Source of the DNA: Gemmatimonadales bacterium
GTDB lineage: Bacteria > Gemmatimonadota > Gemmatimonadetes > Gemmatimonadales > GWC2-71-9
DNA: 64,000 bases
Assembly: GCA_036279355.1 (NCBI GenBank)
Contig: DASUJH010000047.1
Span: 1 to 64,000 of the forward strand
Direction of reading: 5' to 3'
Shown in pieces: positions 26,579 through 34,770 of the stretch. Made by a program: the position numbers and the translations under genes. The notes beneath the pieces were generated by a model. The model was not told the DNA's origin. It made no database searches and worked only from the letters and a program-made list of their open reading frames with translations. Positions within the stretch are counted from its first letter, which is position 1. The number at the start of each line of letters is the position of its first letter.

Positions 26579-27009
26579 GACCGTTGCTCCTTTGCCCACT
26601 CGAAGTCGCCTTTGAGGGTCTGGATGGTTCGCTGCGGCTTTGGGTCGACCCGCTTCAGGTCCTTGAAGGCGCCGCGCAGCATGATGTAGCCGACGATGCC
26701 GAGCACGACGCCCACGATGAGCGCCGAGAGCCACGCCACGATGCCGACCACCTGGGTGAGGAAGAGGATCACCGCCGCCACGATCGCGAGCGCGCCGAGG
26801 AGCGCGCCGACGCCGCCGGTGGCGAGCGACATCACGTCCCTGGACGCGTGCGAGATCTTGTCGCTGAGCTCGGTCCGCGCGAGCTGGATCTCCTGCCGCA
26901 CGAGCAGCGTCATGTCCTCCGACAGCTCGCCGAACAACTCGCCCAGGCTCCGCTCCTGCCCGATGGTGGGCGCCTGGCCGAGCGGACGTTCCCGCCTAAA
27001 CTCCGGCAT
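26575..27009 (-). CDS. Holin-X (DUF1469)-like phage holin family membrane protein
   Basis: A 144-residue protein with the family layout: an N-terminal cytoplasmic helix (SLGELFGELSEDMTLLVRQE, then LARTELSDKISHAS) followed by two adjacent membrane helices and a short basic tail. These proteins are called phage holin superfamily III or Actinobacteria Holin-X, but they are chromosomal and no lytic role is shown. The gene overlaps the end of the first operon gene by 14 bp and the DUF3618 gene by four bases. No phage genes are nearby. Confidence 0.84.
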   Translation of the reverse strand: MPEFRRERPLGQAPTIGQERSLGELFGELSEDMTLLVRQEIQLARTELSDKISHASRDVMSLATGGVGALLGALAIVAAVILFLTQVVGIVAWLSALIVGVVLGIVGYIMLRGAFKDLKRVDPKPQRTIQTLKGDFEWAKEQRS

Positions 27010-27595
27010 TGTACCCTCCGCTGCCTCGATCCTCGAGGTCGGTGCATTCGGGCTCGGTATAGCCCGGCGGGGTATAGCCCCGCGGGTCGTAGCCAGTGGC
27101 GTAGTTCGGCTGGGTGAAATCGGTTCGGGGGGAAGCGGTCTGGCCCGAGCCGGTCCGGGCATAGCGATACCCGCCGTAGTCCTCGTAATCGCGGCTCTCC
27201 GGCTCGGAGCTCTTGAGGAACCGTGCGCCCAGGAGGCCGACGGCGAAGGCACCGCCGATGACCCAGGCCGGCTCGCGGCGCGCGAACCGGACTAGGTCGT
27301 CCTTGGCATCTCGGACGTCGAGTTGCCGGACGTAATCCGCCGCACGTTGGGCCTGATCGGCCACCCTGTCCGCGATGCCCGCCGCGTTGCTATCGTTCTC
27401 GGCGCGGAGATTGTCGCCCGTCCGGCGGAATGCGTCGGCCACCCCGCCGATCCGATCCGCCATGTGCTGCTTGCGCTCGCCCAAGCGCGAGCTGGCACGG
27501 TCCTTTGCCTCCCGCAACGAGGTCTTGCCCTTGTCGAGCGCCTCGTCTTTCATGTCACGGACCTGCTGGCCCAGGCCCGACTCTGACGCCGCCAT
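26996..27595 (-). CDS. Helical hydrophilic protein with one membrane segment, operon leader
   Basis: A 199-residue protein. The first 100 residues are amphipathic helix rich in Lys, Asp, Ala and Gln (KTSLREAKDRASSRLGERK; RVADQAQRAADYVRQLD), then a membrane segment PAWVIGGAFAVGLLGARFL, then a Tyr/Gly/Pro-rich disordered tail. The plan resembles YtxH/CsbD-associated stress proteins; no strict family match. AAGGAG stands 8 bases before the ATG. It leads the holin-X and DUF3618 genes, all three overlapping, which fits one envelope-stress operon. Confidence 0.8.
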   Translation of the reverse strand: MAASESGLGQQVRDMKDEALDKGKTSLREAKDRASSRLGERKQHMADRIGGVADAFRRTGDNLRAENDSNAAGIADRVADQAQRAADYVRQLDVRDAKDDLVRFARREPAWVIGGAFAVGLLGARFLKSSEPESRDYEDYGGYRYARTGSGQTASPRTDFTQPNYATGYDPRGYTPPGYTEPECTDLEDRGSGGYNAGV

Positions 27596-27822
27596 ATCGT
27601 GTCTCCTTCGTTCGTGCCATCGGTCCTGAACGGATCGGCCGCTAGGAACGCATTGCACCTCCGGGAACGGGCAGTAATCGCCTTCGGGACGGGCGGTTGC
27701 CGTGCCGCAGATCACCGTCCCGCGACGCTGCAACCATTCTTCCCATGCGCCCGTCGTATCATCGCATGCCTCAACCAGCTTGGCCGTGGATCACGCCGCG
27801 CCTTCGCACGGCGGGGCGCCCC

Positions 27823-30162
27823 ATGCGGGTACCCCTCGCGCGGACAGCCGCCATGCGCGCAGCCTCCGCATGCCGGGCCGCGGCCTGTGGCGCCGCCGCA
27901 TGCGCCGCCATGGCGGTCCTTGCGCCGCACCCCGCAGCCGCGCAGGCGGCCCCTTCGGCCCAACCGGACGCCCCACCCCCGACCCCATCGCGGCTGCCGG
28001 CCGCCGCGAGCTACCACATCACGGCCGCCACGGGACCGATCGCCGTAGATGGCCGGATGGACGAGGCCGCCTGGCGCGATGCGACGCTCATCCCGATCCA
28101 GTACGAGTGGTTCCCGGGCGACAACGTCGCACCGCCGGTCGCAACCAACTGCCGAGTCACTTACGACCCGAGCAACCTGTACGTCGGCTGCCGCGCCTTC
28201 GATCCCAACCCCTCGGCAATCCGGGCCCACTACGCCGACCGCGACGACCTCGACCGCACCGTCGGCGACGACCACATCGTGCTGCTGCTCGATACCTCCA
28301 ACGACGAGCGCCGGGCGTTCCAGTTCCGGGTGAACGCGGTCGGCGTGCAGATGGACGCGCTGCTCTCCACGGCCGAAGGCTTCGAGGATTTTTCGTGGGA
28401 CGCGATCTGGCAATCGGCGGGGCACATCGACGCGGACGGCTACACGGTGGAGCTCCGGATTCCGTTCCGCTCGCTCCGCTTTCCGGAGTCGTCGGGCGAG
28501 GAAACCTGGGGACTCATCCTCGAGCGCTCCTGGCCCCGGAGCGCCCGGCACCGGATGCGCTCGGCACCCAACGACCGGAACAACGCCTGCCTCCTCTGCC
28601 AGGCGAACAAGGTCACCGGATTCGCGGGCATCACGCCGGGCAACAACGTCGAGCTGTATCCTACGCTCACTTCCCACCGCACCGACCAGCGCGACGCCTT
28701 TCCCGACGGGCCGCTCCAGTCGGGCAGCGTGAAAGTGGATCCGGGGCTCGATCTCCGCTGGGGCGTCACCTCCAACCTCTCGCTCAATGCCACAGCCAAC
28801 CCCGACTTTTCCCAGGTCGAGGCCGACGTGGCGCAGCTCGCGGTCAATACGCGCTTTGCACTCTTCTTTCCCGAGCGGCGCCCGTTCTTTCTGGAGGGCG
28901 CCGATTTCTTTCAGACGCCGATCCAGGCCGTGTTCACCCGCACCGTGGCCGACCCGACCGGGGGACTCAAGTTCAGCGGCAAGTGGGGCTCGGCCGGCGT
29001 CGGCGCCTTTGCGGCCCACGACCGGCTCACCAACATCGTTTTCCCGTCGAATCAGGGCACGACCGACACGTCGCTCACCACCAACACGGTGACGAGCGCG
29101 CTGCGCTTCCGGCAGGATGTGGGACAGGCGTCATACGTGGGCGCGCTCTACACCGGGCGGGAGAGCTTCGACGGCTATAGCAACCGGGTTGCCGGCGCCG
29201 ATGCGTTCATCCAGCTCTCACCGGCGAATTCGGTGCGCCTCCAGGCCCTCGGCTCGGAGACCGAATATCCCGACGCGGTGGCTCGCGCGTTCTCGCAGCC
29301 GCTCGGGAGGTTTACCGGGGTCGGGCTCCGGGCGTCCTACCTCCACGCCGACCGCGACTGGACGGCCACGCTGGACCTCGACGAGCTGAGCCCCGACTTC
29401 CGCGCCGATGCCGGCTTCGTGCCCCGGGTGGATTTTCGCGACGCCGTCGCGAGCCTCACCCGCACTGTCTTCGGCGCGCCCGGCCAGCCGTTCACCCAGT
29501 TGCAGTTCGGCGCCACCGGCAGCATCACCACCGACCACACCTGGGACGTGACCGACCACTCCACCGGCCTCAACGCGTTCTACCTGGGGCCGGCGCAGAC
29601 GTCGGTCCAGCTCGAGGGATATCGCGACTTCCAACAGCTTGCCACGCTGGGTCACGACTTCACCTGGGGCCGCGTCACGCTGCAGAGCCAGCCATGGGGC
29701 TCGGCCAAGCTCGGTCTCGCGGTGCGCGCCGGCGGCGATGTCGACGTGGCCAACAACCGCACCGGCAACACCTTCGAGCTCACCCCCAACGCGCAGATCT
29801 ACCTCGGCCGCTCGCTCAGCCTCAACGTGCAGCACGACTACCAGCGCTTGAGCGTGGCCGGCGAGCGGGTGTTCACCGCCAACCTGCTGCAAGGGAGGGT
29901 GGTGTACTACGTGGGCACCCGCATTTTCTTCCGCGCCATCGCGCAGTGGGAGCACGTGGACCGCAACACGGCGGCCTACCTCTTCACGGTGGCGCCGATC
30001 GACAAGTCGCTCTTCACCCAACTCCTCTTTTCGTATAAGCTCAACCCGCAGACCGTGGCGTTCGTCGGCTATTCCGACGGGCGGTTCGGCACCGACACCG
30101 GCCGCCTGCTCCAGCAGAGCCGCACCTTCTTCGTCAAGCTGGGCTACGCCCTCCGACCCTGA
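27823..30162 (+). CDS. DUF5916 protein with CBM9-like N-terminus, outer-membrane barrel
   Basis: About 779 residues. A signal peptide ends at PHPAAAQ. Residues about 65-250 form the carbohydrate-binding family 9-like domain (TGPIAVDGRMDEAAW at its start, CRVTYDPSNLYVGCRAFD, later DGYTVELRIPFRSLRFP). The C-terminal 500 residues are the DUF5916 region with NPDFSQVEADVAQLAVNTRF and FFPERRPFFLEGADFF, followed by alternating strands ending with a terminal aromatic-type barrel strand (TFFVKLGYALRP). It is predicted to be an outer-membrane beta-barrel; function unknown, a sugar ligand is possible. Several ATGs are in frame; 27823 or 27853 suits the signal peptide best. Confidence 0.87.
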   Translation: MRVPLARTAAMRAASACRAAACGAAACAAMAVLAPHPAAAQAAPSAQPDAPPPTPSRLPAAASYHITAATGPIAVDGRMDEAAWRDATLIPIQYEWFPGDNVAPPVATNCRVTYDPSNLYVGCRAFDPNPSAIRAHYADRDDLDRTVGDDHIVLLLDTSNDERRAFQFRVNAVGVQMDALLSTAEGFEDFSWDAIWQSAGHIDADGYTVELRIPFRSLRFPESSGEETWGLILERSWPRSARHRMRSAPNDRNNACLLCQANKVTGFAGITPGNNVELYPTLTSHRTDQRDAFPDGPLQSGSVKVDPGLDLRWGVTSNLSLNATANPDFSQVEADVAQLAVNTRFALFFPERRPFFLEGADFFQTPIQAVFTRTVADPTGGLKFSGKWGSAGVGAFAAHDRLTNIVFPSNQGTTDTSLTTNTVTSALRFRQDVGQASYVGALYTGRESFDGYSNRVAGADAFIQLSPANSVRLQALGSETEYPDAVARAFSQPLGRFTGVGLRASYLHADRDWTATLDLDELSPDFRADAGFVPRVDFRDAVASLTRTVFGAPGQPFTQLQFGATGSITTDHTWDVTDHSTGLNAFYLGPAQTSVQLEGYRDFQQLATLGHDFTWGRVTLQSQPWGSAKLGLAVRAGGDVDVANNRTGNTFELTPNAQIYLGRSLSLNVQHDYQRLSVAGERVFTANLLQGRVVYYVGTRIFFRAIAQWEHVDRNTAAYLFTVAPIDKSLFTQLLFSYKLNPQTVAFVGYSDGRFGTDTGRLLQQSRTFFVKLGYALRP

Positions 30163-30175
30163 ACGGGTGATTTCG

Positions 30176-31186
30176 ATGAAATTGAAGCGACGCATGGCGC
30201 CGCTCATGCTCGGCGCCCTGGCTGCGGGCGGCGCGCCGCTCCATGCGCAGGCGCCGCCCGAGGCGCCGCCGAACGCCGCACGGATCGCGATGGTGATTCA
30301 CGGCGGCGCCGGCACCATCCGGCGGCAGGACATGACGCCCGCGCGAGATTCGGCCTACCGCGCGGCCCTGCGCGAGGCACTCGGCCGCGGTTACGCCGTG
30401 ATCAAGCGCGGCGGCACCAGCCTCGACGCGGTGCAGGCTGCGATCAACTTCATGGAGGATTCGCCGCTCTTCAACGCGGGCCGAGGCGCCGTGCTTACGA
30501 GCACGGGCACGGTGGAGATGGACGCTGCGATCATGGACGGCGGCAGCGGCAAGGCGGGTGCGGTGGCGGGGGTGGGGCACATCAAGAATCCCATCACGCT
30601 CGCGCGGCTCGTGATGGAGCGGACGCCGCACGTGATGCTCGCCGGGGCTGGGGCGGAGGCGTTCGCCCGCTCGCAGGGGGTGGCCATGATGCCGCAGAGC
30701 TATTTCATCATCGACCGCCGGCGAAACGAATTGGAGCGCGACAAGCAGGCAAGGACGGCGCACCAGCACCACGGCACCGTGGGTGCCGTCGCCCTCGACT
30801 CGCACGGCCACCTTGCGGCCGGCACCAGCACCGGCGGAACCAGCGACAAGCTCCCCGGCCGCATCGGCGATTCGCCGATAATCGGTGCCGGCACCTACGC
30901 GGACGACGCGAGCTGCGCCGTGTCGGCCACGGGGGCCGGGGAATACTTCATCCGGAATGTGGTGGCGCACGACATCTGCGCCCGCGTGCTCTACAAGGGC
31001 GTACCGCTGGCGCAGGCCGCCGACGAGGTGATCATGCACAAGCTGGTGGCGCTGGGCGGCGGCGGCGGCGTGATCGCGCTCGACCGCCAGGGCCACATGG
31101 CGGCGCCGTTCAACACCGAGGGGATGTACCGGGCCTGGGTGGACACGGCCGGCAACGTGACGGTGAAGATTTACCGCGACGAGTGA
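30176..31186 (+). CDS. Exported isoaspartyl peptidase/L-asparaginase (Ntn hydrolase)
   Basis: A 336-residue plant-type asparaginase. The signal peptide ends near HAQAPP, placing it in the periplasm. VIHGGAGTIRR, SLDAVQAAINFMEDSPLFNAG and the self-cleavage site HHG|TVGAV are all present, with Thr201 as nucleophile of the small subunit, and GTSTGGTSDKLPGRIGDSPI provides substrate-binding Arg and Asp. The proenzyme splits itself and hydrolyses beta-aspartyl dipeptides and asparagine. The gene follows the DUF5916 gene by 13 bp. A GTG at 30167 is an alternative start. The 3' end overlaps the convergent Uma2 gene by 16 bp. Confidence 0.93.
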   Translation: MKLKRRMAPLMLGALAAGGAPLHAQAPPEAPPNAARIAMVIHGGAGTIRRQDMTPARDSAYRAALREALGRGYAVIKRGGTSLDAVQAAINFMEDSPLFNAGRGAVLTSTGTVEMDAAIMDGGSGKAGAVAGVGHIKNPITLARLVMERTPHVMLAGAGAEAFARSQGVAMMPQSYFIIDRRRNELERDKQARTAHQHHGTVGAVALDSHGHLAAGTSTGGTSDKLPGRIGDSPIIGAGTYADDASCAVSATGAGEYFIRNVVAHDICARVLYKGVPLAQAADEVIMHKLVALGGGGGVIALDRQGHMAAPFNTEGMYRAWVDTAGNVTVKIYRDE

Positions 31187-31761
31187 GGCGGCCCCGGCTC
31201 GGCGCCCAGGACTTCGGCGAAGTACGCGGGCAGGTCCAGCTCGAAGGCAAGCGCGGCCGGGTCGGGCTGCCAGACGAGATGATCGGCGAGGATTTCTGGG
31301 CGCTCGTCGTCGGGACGCCAGCGCTCGACCAGCCGCGCCTCGATGTCGACGACCCAGTATTCGGGGACGCCGCGGCGCTGGTAGAGTCTGCGTTTGGTAA
31401 TCCGATCGGAGCGCGCCGAGCTGGGTGACGGGATTTCGATGGCGACCAGCAGGCGCCCCACCTCTTCCCAGGAAAGCGGCTTGGCCCCGCCCACCAGCGG
31501 CACGACGAAGAGATCCGGCTCGACCACGTTGTGGTTGTCGAACTCGACGTCCTGGGGGCTGATCTTCGCGTAGCCGACGCCGCTCGACCGGCAGTAGTTG
31601 TATAACGGCACGTACAGCTCGGACACCGCGTTTCCATGCCGCCACGATGGGGCCGGGGTCACGAGCAGCTCCCCGTCCACGATCTCGTACTGCTTGCCGT
31701 CGTCCGGCAGACTGCGGAGCATGTCCGCGGTCCACTTGATCGTCTGGGGCGCCATGCCCAT
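31171..31761 (-). CDS. Uma2-family endonuclease-fold protein (intact)
   Basis: A 196-residue Uma2 (DUF820) protein. Conserved elements: YEIVDGELLVTPAPSWRH, VEPDLFVVPL, then VAIEIPSPSS followed by KRRLYQRRGVPEYWVVDIEA, giving the Glu, Asp-Glu and Lys positions of a PD-(D/E)XK nuclease core, and RWRPDDERPEIL. These proteins are common in Cyanobacteria and Gemmatimonadota without a proven role; links to mobile elements are proposed. It is the complete counterpart of the broken copy at 3704-4188. ATG 31761 is chosen to match the broken copy, which begins with the same MGM. Upstream lies a long gap with an inverted repeat. Confidence 0.84.
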   Translation of the reverse strand: MGMAPQTIKWTADMLRSLPDDGKQYEIVDGELLVTPAPSWRHGNAVSELYVPLYNYCRSSGVGYAKISPQDVEFDNHNVVEPDLFVVPLVGGAKPLSWEEVGRLLVAIEIPSPSSARSDRITKRRLYQRRGVPEYWVVDIEARLVERWRPDDERPEILADHLVWQPDPAALAFELDLPAYFAEVLGAEPGPPHSSR

Positions 31762-32142
31762 AAGGTGTGATCCTCGGCGAAGCGAGCGCAAGGTGACATG
31801 CGCCAACGTACCGGCTCGCGGACAGCATGCCGCGCCGTTTCTCCGCGCACCGGTGCCGATGCACGCGGCGGGACCGCGCCGCTAGCGCGACCTGCCCGCA
31901 TTGTGGCAGGTCGCGCCACTGCCCGCGCGCCAGGACCTGCCGCCGCCCTCGCCCCGGCATCCGTTACTTGACAACTCCCGCCGGGCATGCACGTTGCAGA
32001 CGGAGCCCCCGTCCACCCCGTAGCACAACACTCGACCACGCGCGTGATCCGCCGGGAGCCGAACGCCTGTCGGCCCGATCACCCGCCGCTCGACGCCGCG
32101 GCAGCGAGCCCGTGGCGCCCGCATCCCATCGGAGTCACAGCT
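31762..32142. other. Intergenic region upstream of the coiled-coil gene
   Basis: About 380 bp between the divergent Uma2 and coiled-coil genes. It contains a 12-bp perfect inverted repeat (separate entry) and TTGACA at 31968-31973, for which no convincing -10 is found 16-18 bases on. A long open frame runs into the coiled-coil gene from 31987, but its product before 32143 lacks the coiled-coil character and has no ribosome site. Confidence 0.5.
31885..31916. repeat. Perfect 12-bp inverted repeat
   Basis: GCGCGACCTGCC (31885-31896) and its exact complement GGCAGGTCGCGC (31905-31916) flank the eight-base loop CGCATTGT. No T tract follows. It lies 124 bp upstream of the Uma2 start and 227 bp upstream of the coiled-coil gene start, so it could be an operator or an RNA hairpin. 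Confidence 0.65.
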
Positions 32143-34770
32143 ATGGCCACGTTCCTGAAGGGTCTGCGCCGCCCGGGCGGCGAGTCGGTGAGCACCGTTG
32201 CGGCGCATCCGTCCCATAATGGAAACGGGAACGGGGCGATGATGCCCGGCCAGGCAGCGCTCGAAAAGCTCGTGGCGCGGGCCGAGGCGGCCGCCGAGCA
32301 GCTCCGCTCGCTCGACACGGTGACCGAGACGGCTGCCGCGCTCGAGGCGATGCAGGAGCGATTCGCCTCGGTCGAGCAGCAGCTCGCGGCGCTCGAGGGG
32401 CTGGCTCAGCGGCTGGCGGGAGCCGAGGCGCAGGCGGAGCGGGTGACCAAGGCATCCGAGGAGATGGCGGCAATCGAAGGGCGGCTCGGCGAAGTGGGCG
32501 AGAAGGTGGACAGCGCAATGGCGCTCCGCGCCGACCTCGATCAGTTCCTGGGTGACCGGAGCCCGATGGCAGCGCTCCGCGGCGAGACCGACGCGCTCCG
32601 CACCCAGCTCGCCGAGCTGGCCGAGAACATCGGCCGCATGCGCGACCAGTCCGACGACGCGCTGAGCGCCCATCGCCACGCCACCTCCCGGCTCGAGAGC
32701 TTCGACGAGGAGCACCAGGCGGCCGCGAGCCGGCTGGAAGAGGTCGTCCGCCAGGTCCAATCCGTCGAGCGCTCGGTCGAGCCGATCAGCCGCGCCATCG
32801 ATTCCATCCCCAACGTCCAGCACCAGCTCGCCGTGGTGAAGGCGCTCGCGGATCAGGTGGCCCAGAAGGCCGCCGCCCTCGAGCAGCAGCGCGAGGCGGT
32901 CGAGCGCGCCGCGAGCCAGATCTCCCAGCTCACCCGGCTCGACCGCGAGCTGGACACCTGGCTTCGCCGGCAGGAAGAGCAGATCCGCCGCTTCGGCGCG
33001 ATCGAGGCCAAGATCGCCGAGGTGCAGGCGCTCCACGCCAAGGTGGTGTCGCGCCACGACGAGCTTCAGGCCTCCCAGCAGCACATGGACGAGGGCCACC
33101 GCTCGGCACGTCAGGCCCTCACCGATCTGCGCGAGCAGATGCGGAAGAGCAGCGAGAGCTTCGAGCTGGAGACCCGCGGCCTGCACGCGGTGAGCGAGCG
33201 GGTGGGCGACCTGCGCACCGCGGTGAAGGAGTGCGAGGCGCGGTTTGCCGTGCTCGACGCGGCGAGCCAGGGCACGGCGGCGGTGCAGGCGCAGGTCCGC
33301 ACCCTGAGCGAGCAGGCGGCGGCGCTCGCCGCCGAGCTGGCTCGGCTCACCGAAGAGGCGCGCCGCGCCAGCACCACGCGCGAGGATGCGGAGCGGCTGG
33401 AGCAGCTCGCGACGGAAGTGGCCGAGCGGATGCAGCGCATCGACGCCGTGGCGCCGCAGGTGGATACGGTGACCCAGCAGCTCGCGGCCCTGCAGGGGAG
33501 CCACGAGATGGTGACCGACGGACTGGAACAGGTGAAGCTCGCCTACGCCGAGATGACCCGCCTGCGCGAGAGCCACGGCGAGGTCGAGGCGTGGCTCGCC
33601 AACGCCGAGACGTGGACCCGCAAGGTGCAGACGCAGGTGCGCGAGCTCTCCGGCATGGAGCCGGCGGTCGAGCGGATCCGCGGCGAAGTGGAGCGCGTCA
33701 CGGCCGCCATGGCCGACATCGCCGCGCGGAGCGAGGCGGTGGACGAGATGCACCGGCGCCTGACCGACCTCGGCACCTCGAGCGCCGAGCTCAAGGAGCG
33801 CACCGAGGGGCTGCGCGCGCGGATGGACGGGGCCGAGGGCCGGTTCGTCCAGCTCGCGCGGCAGGCCGAAGAGGCCGAGCTGGTCTCGGACGTGATCAGC
33901 GGCGTCGTGGCCTCGGTGGGCGAGGCGGAGCAGCGGATCGGCGCCGTGGACGGCTCGGTGCGCGCGCTCGAGGCCCGCACCCAGCAGCTCGACGAGCTGG
34001 AGGAGCGGATCCGGCTGCTCGCGCTCGAGGTGGAGCAGCGGCAGGGCGCGCTCGACAAGGCCACCGAGCACCTGAGCCGCGCCTCGGCGCTGCGCAAGGA
34101 GGCGGCCGCCGCGTCGCAGAAGCTGGAGGAGCTGTCGCGCACCATCGGCGGCCAGCTCGAGACGGCCGAGGAACGGGCGCAAGGGCTCGACCGCACCGCC
34201 GAGGATCTCGAGGCCCGCGCCACCGCGCTCAAGCCGATCGAGCGGCAGGTGACCCACTTCGAGGAGCTGCTTGCCCGCTGGCAGTCGGCCCAGACCGAGG
34301 CGGGCCGCGCGCTGGAGCAGACGCTGGCTCGACAGGGCGCGGTGGACGCGCTGGAGAACCAGGTGAAGCACGTCTTCGAGCTGGCCGAGCGCGCGGTGGA
34401 CGGTGTGCAGACCATCGGTGCGGCACGCCACGAGATCGAGGAGGCGCGGGCGCTGCTGGACGACACCCAGTCGCAGTTCCAGGCGGCCGAGGCGGCGCTC
34501 CAGGGCTTCGAGGCGCGCCAGCGCCAGTTGGAGCGCGCCGAGCACCGGCTGGCGCAGGCCGAAGCGCTCGCACTCGACGTGCGCTCCACGGTCGAGTCGC
34601 TGCAGGCGCAGCGCACCGTGGTGGATCATGTGATCGAGCGGGCCGGCGCCCTCGCGTTCCAGATGAAGCAGGCCGAGGCGCTGGTCGATGCCCTGAAGCG
34701 CGAGCGGACGCTCGCCTGCGACCTCAAGGCATCGGTGGCGTCGGTGCGGGAGCCGGACGAGGAGGAGTAG
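32143..34770 (+). CDS. 875-residue coiled-coil protein, function unknown
   Basis: From residue about 30 to the end the protein is almost continuous alpha-helical coiled coil: heptads rich in Leu/Ala at a/d and Glu/Gln/Arg elsewhere (LEALEGLAQRLAGAEAQA; LGEVGEKVDSAMALRADLD). It has no signal peptide, no membrane helix and no ATPase Walker motif, so it is not an SMC protein, though the helical rods look alike. Repeated elements such as VESLQAQRTVVDHV occur near the C-terminus. The ATG at 32143 has GGAG seven bases upstream. The gene is monocistronic by context; the last 47 bp overlap the convergent MFS gene. A cytoskeletal or scaffolding role is only a guess. Confidence 0.83.
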   Translation: MATFLKGLRRPGGESVSTVAAHPSHNGNGNGAMMPGQAALEKLVARAEAAAEQLRSLDTVTETAAALEAMQERFASVEQQLAALEGLAQRLAGAEAQAERVTKASEEMAAIEGRLGEVGEKVDSAMALRADLDQFLGDRSPMAALRGETDALRTQLAELAENIGRMRDQSDDALSAHRHATSRLESFDEEHQAAASRLEEVVRQVQSVERSVEPISRAIDSIPNVQHQLAVVKALADQVAQKAAALEQQREAVERAASQISQLTRLDRELDTWLRRQEEQIRRFGAIEAKIAEVQALHAKVVSRHDELQASQQHMDEGHRSARQALTDLREQMRKSSESFELETRGLHAVSERVGDLRTAVKECEARFAVLDAASQGTAAVQAQVRTLSEQAAALAAELARLTEEARRASTTREDAERLEQLATEVAERMQRIDAVAPQVDTVTQQLAALQGSHEMVTDGLEQVKLAYAEMTRLRESHGEVEAWLANAETWTRKVQTQVRELSGMEPAVERIRGEVERVTAAMADIAARSEAVDEMHRRLTDLGTSSAELKERTEGLRARMDGAEGRFVQLARQAEEAELVSDVISGVVASVGEAEQRIGAVDGSVRALEARTQQLDELEERIRLLALEVEQRQGALDKATEHLSRASALRKEAAAASQKLEELSRTIGGQLETAEERAQGLDRTAEDLEARATALKPIERQVTHFEELLARWQSAQTEAGRALEQTLARQGAVDALENQVKHVFELAERAVDGVQTIGAARHEIEEARALLDDTQSQFQAAEAALQGFEARQRQLERAEHRLAQAEALALDVRSTVESLQAQRTVVDHVIERAGALAFQMKQAEALVDALKRERTLACDLKASVASVREPDEEE

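Noticed and set aside
26575-27009. Holin-like gene as sign of a prophage
   Set aside because: No other phage genes, attachment sites or composition shift nearby; this holin-X family is chromosomal in many bacteria.
31968-31996. TTGACA as the -35 of a coiled-coil gene promoter
   Set aside because: No acceptable -10 hexamer is found 15-19 bases downstream.
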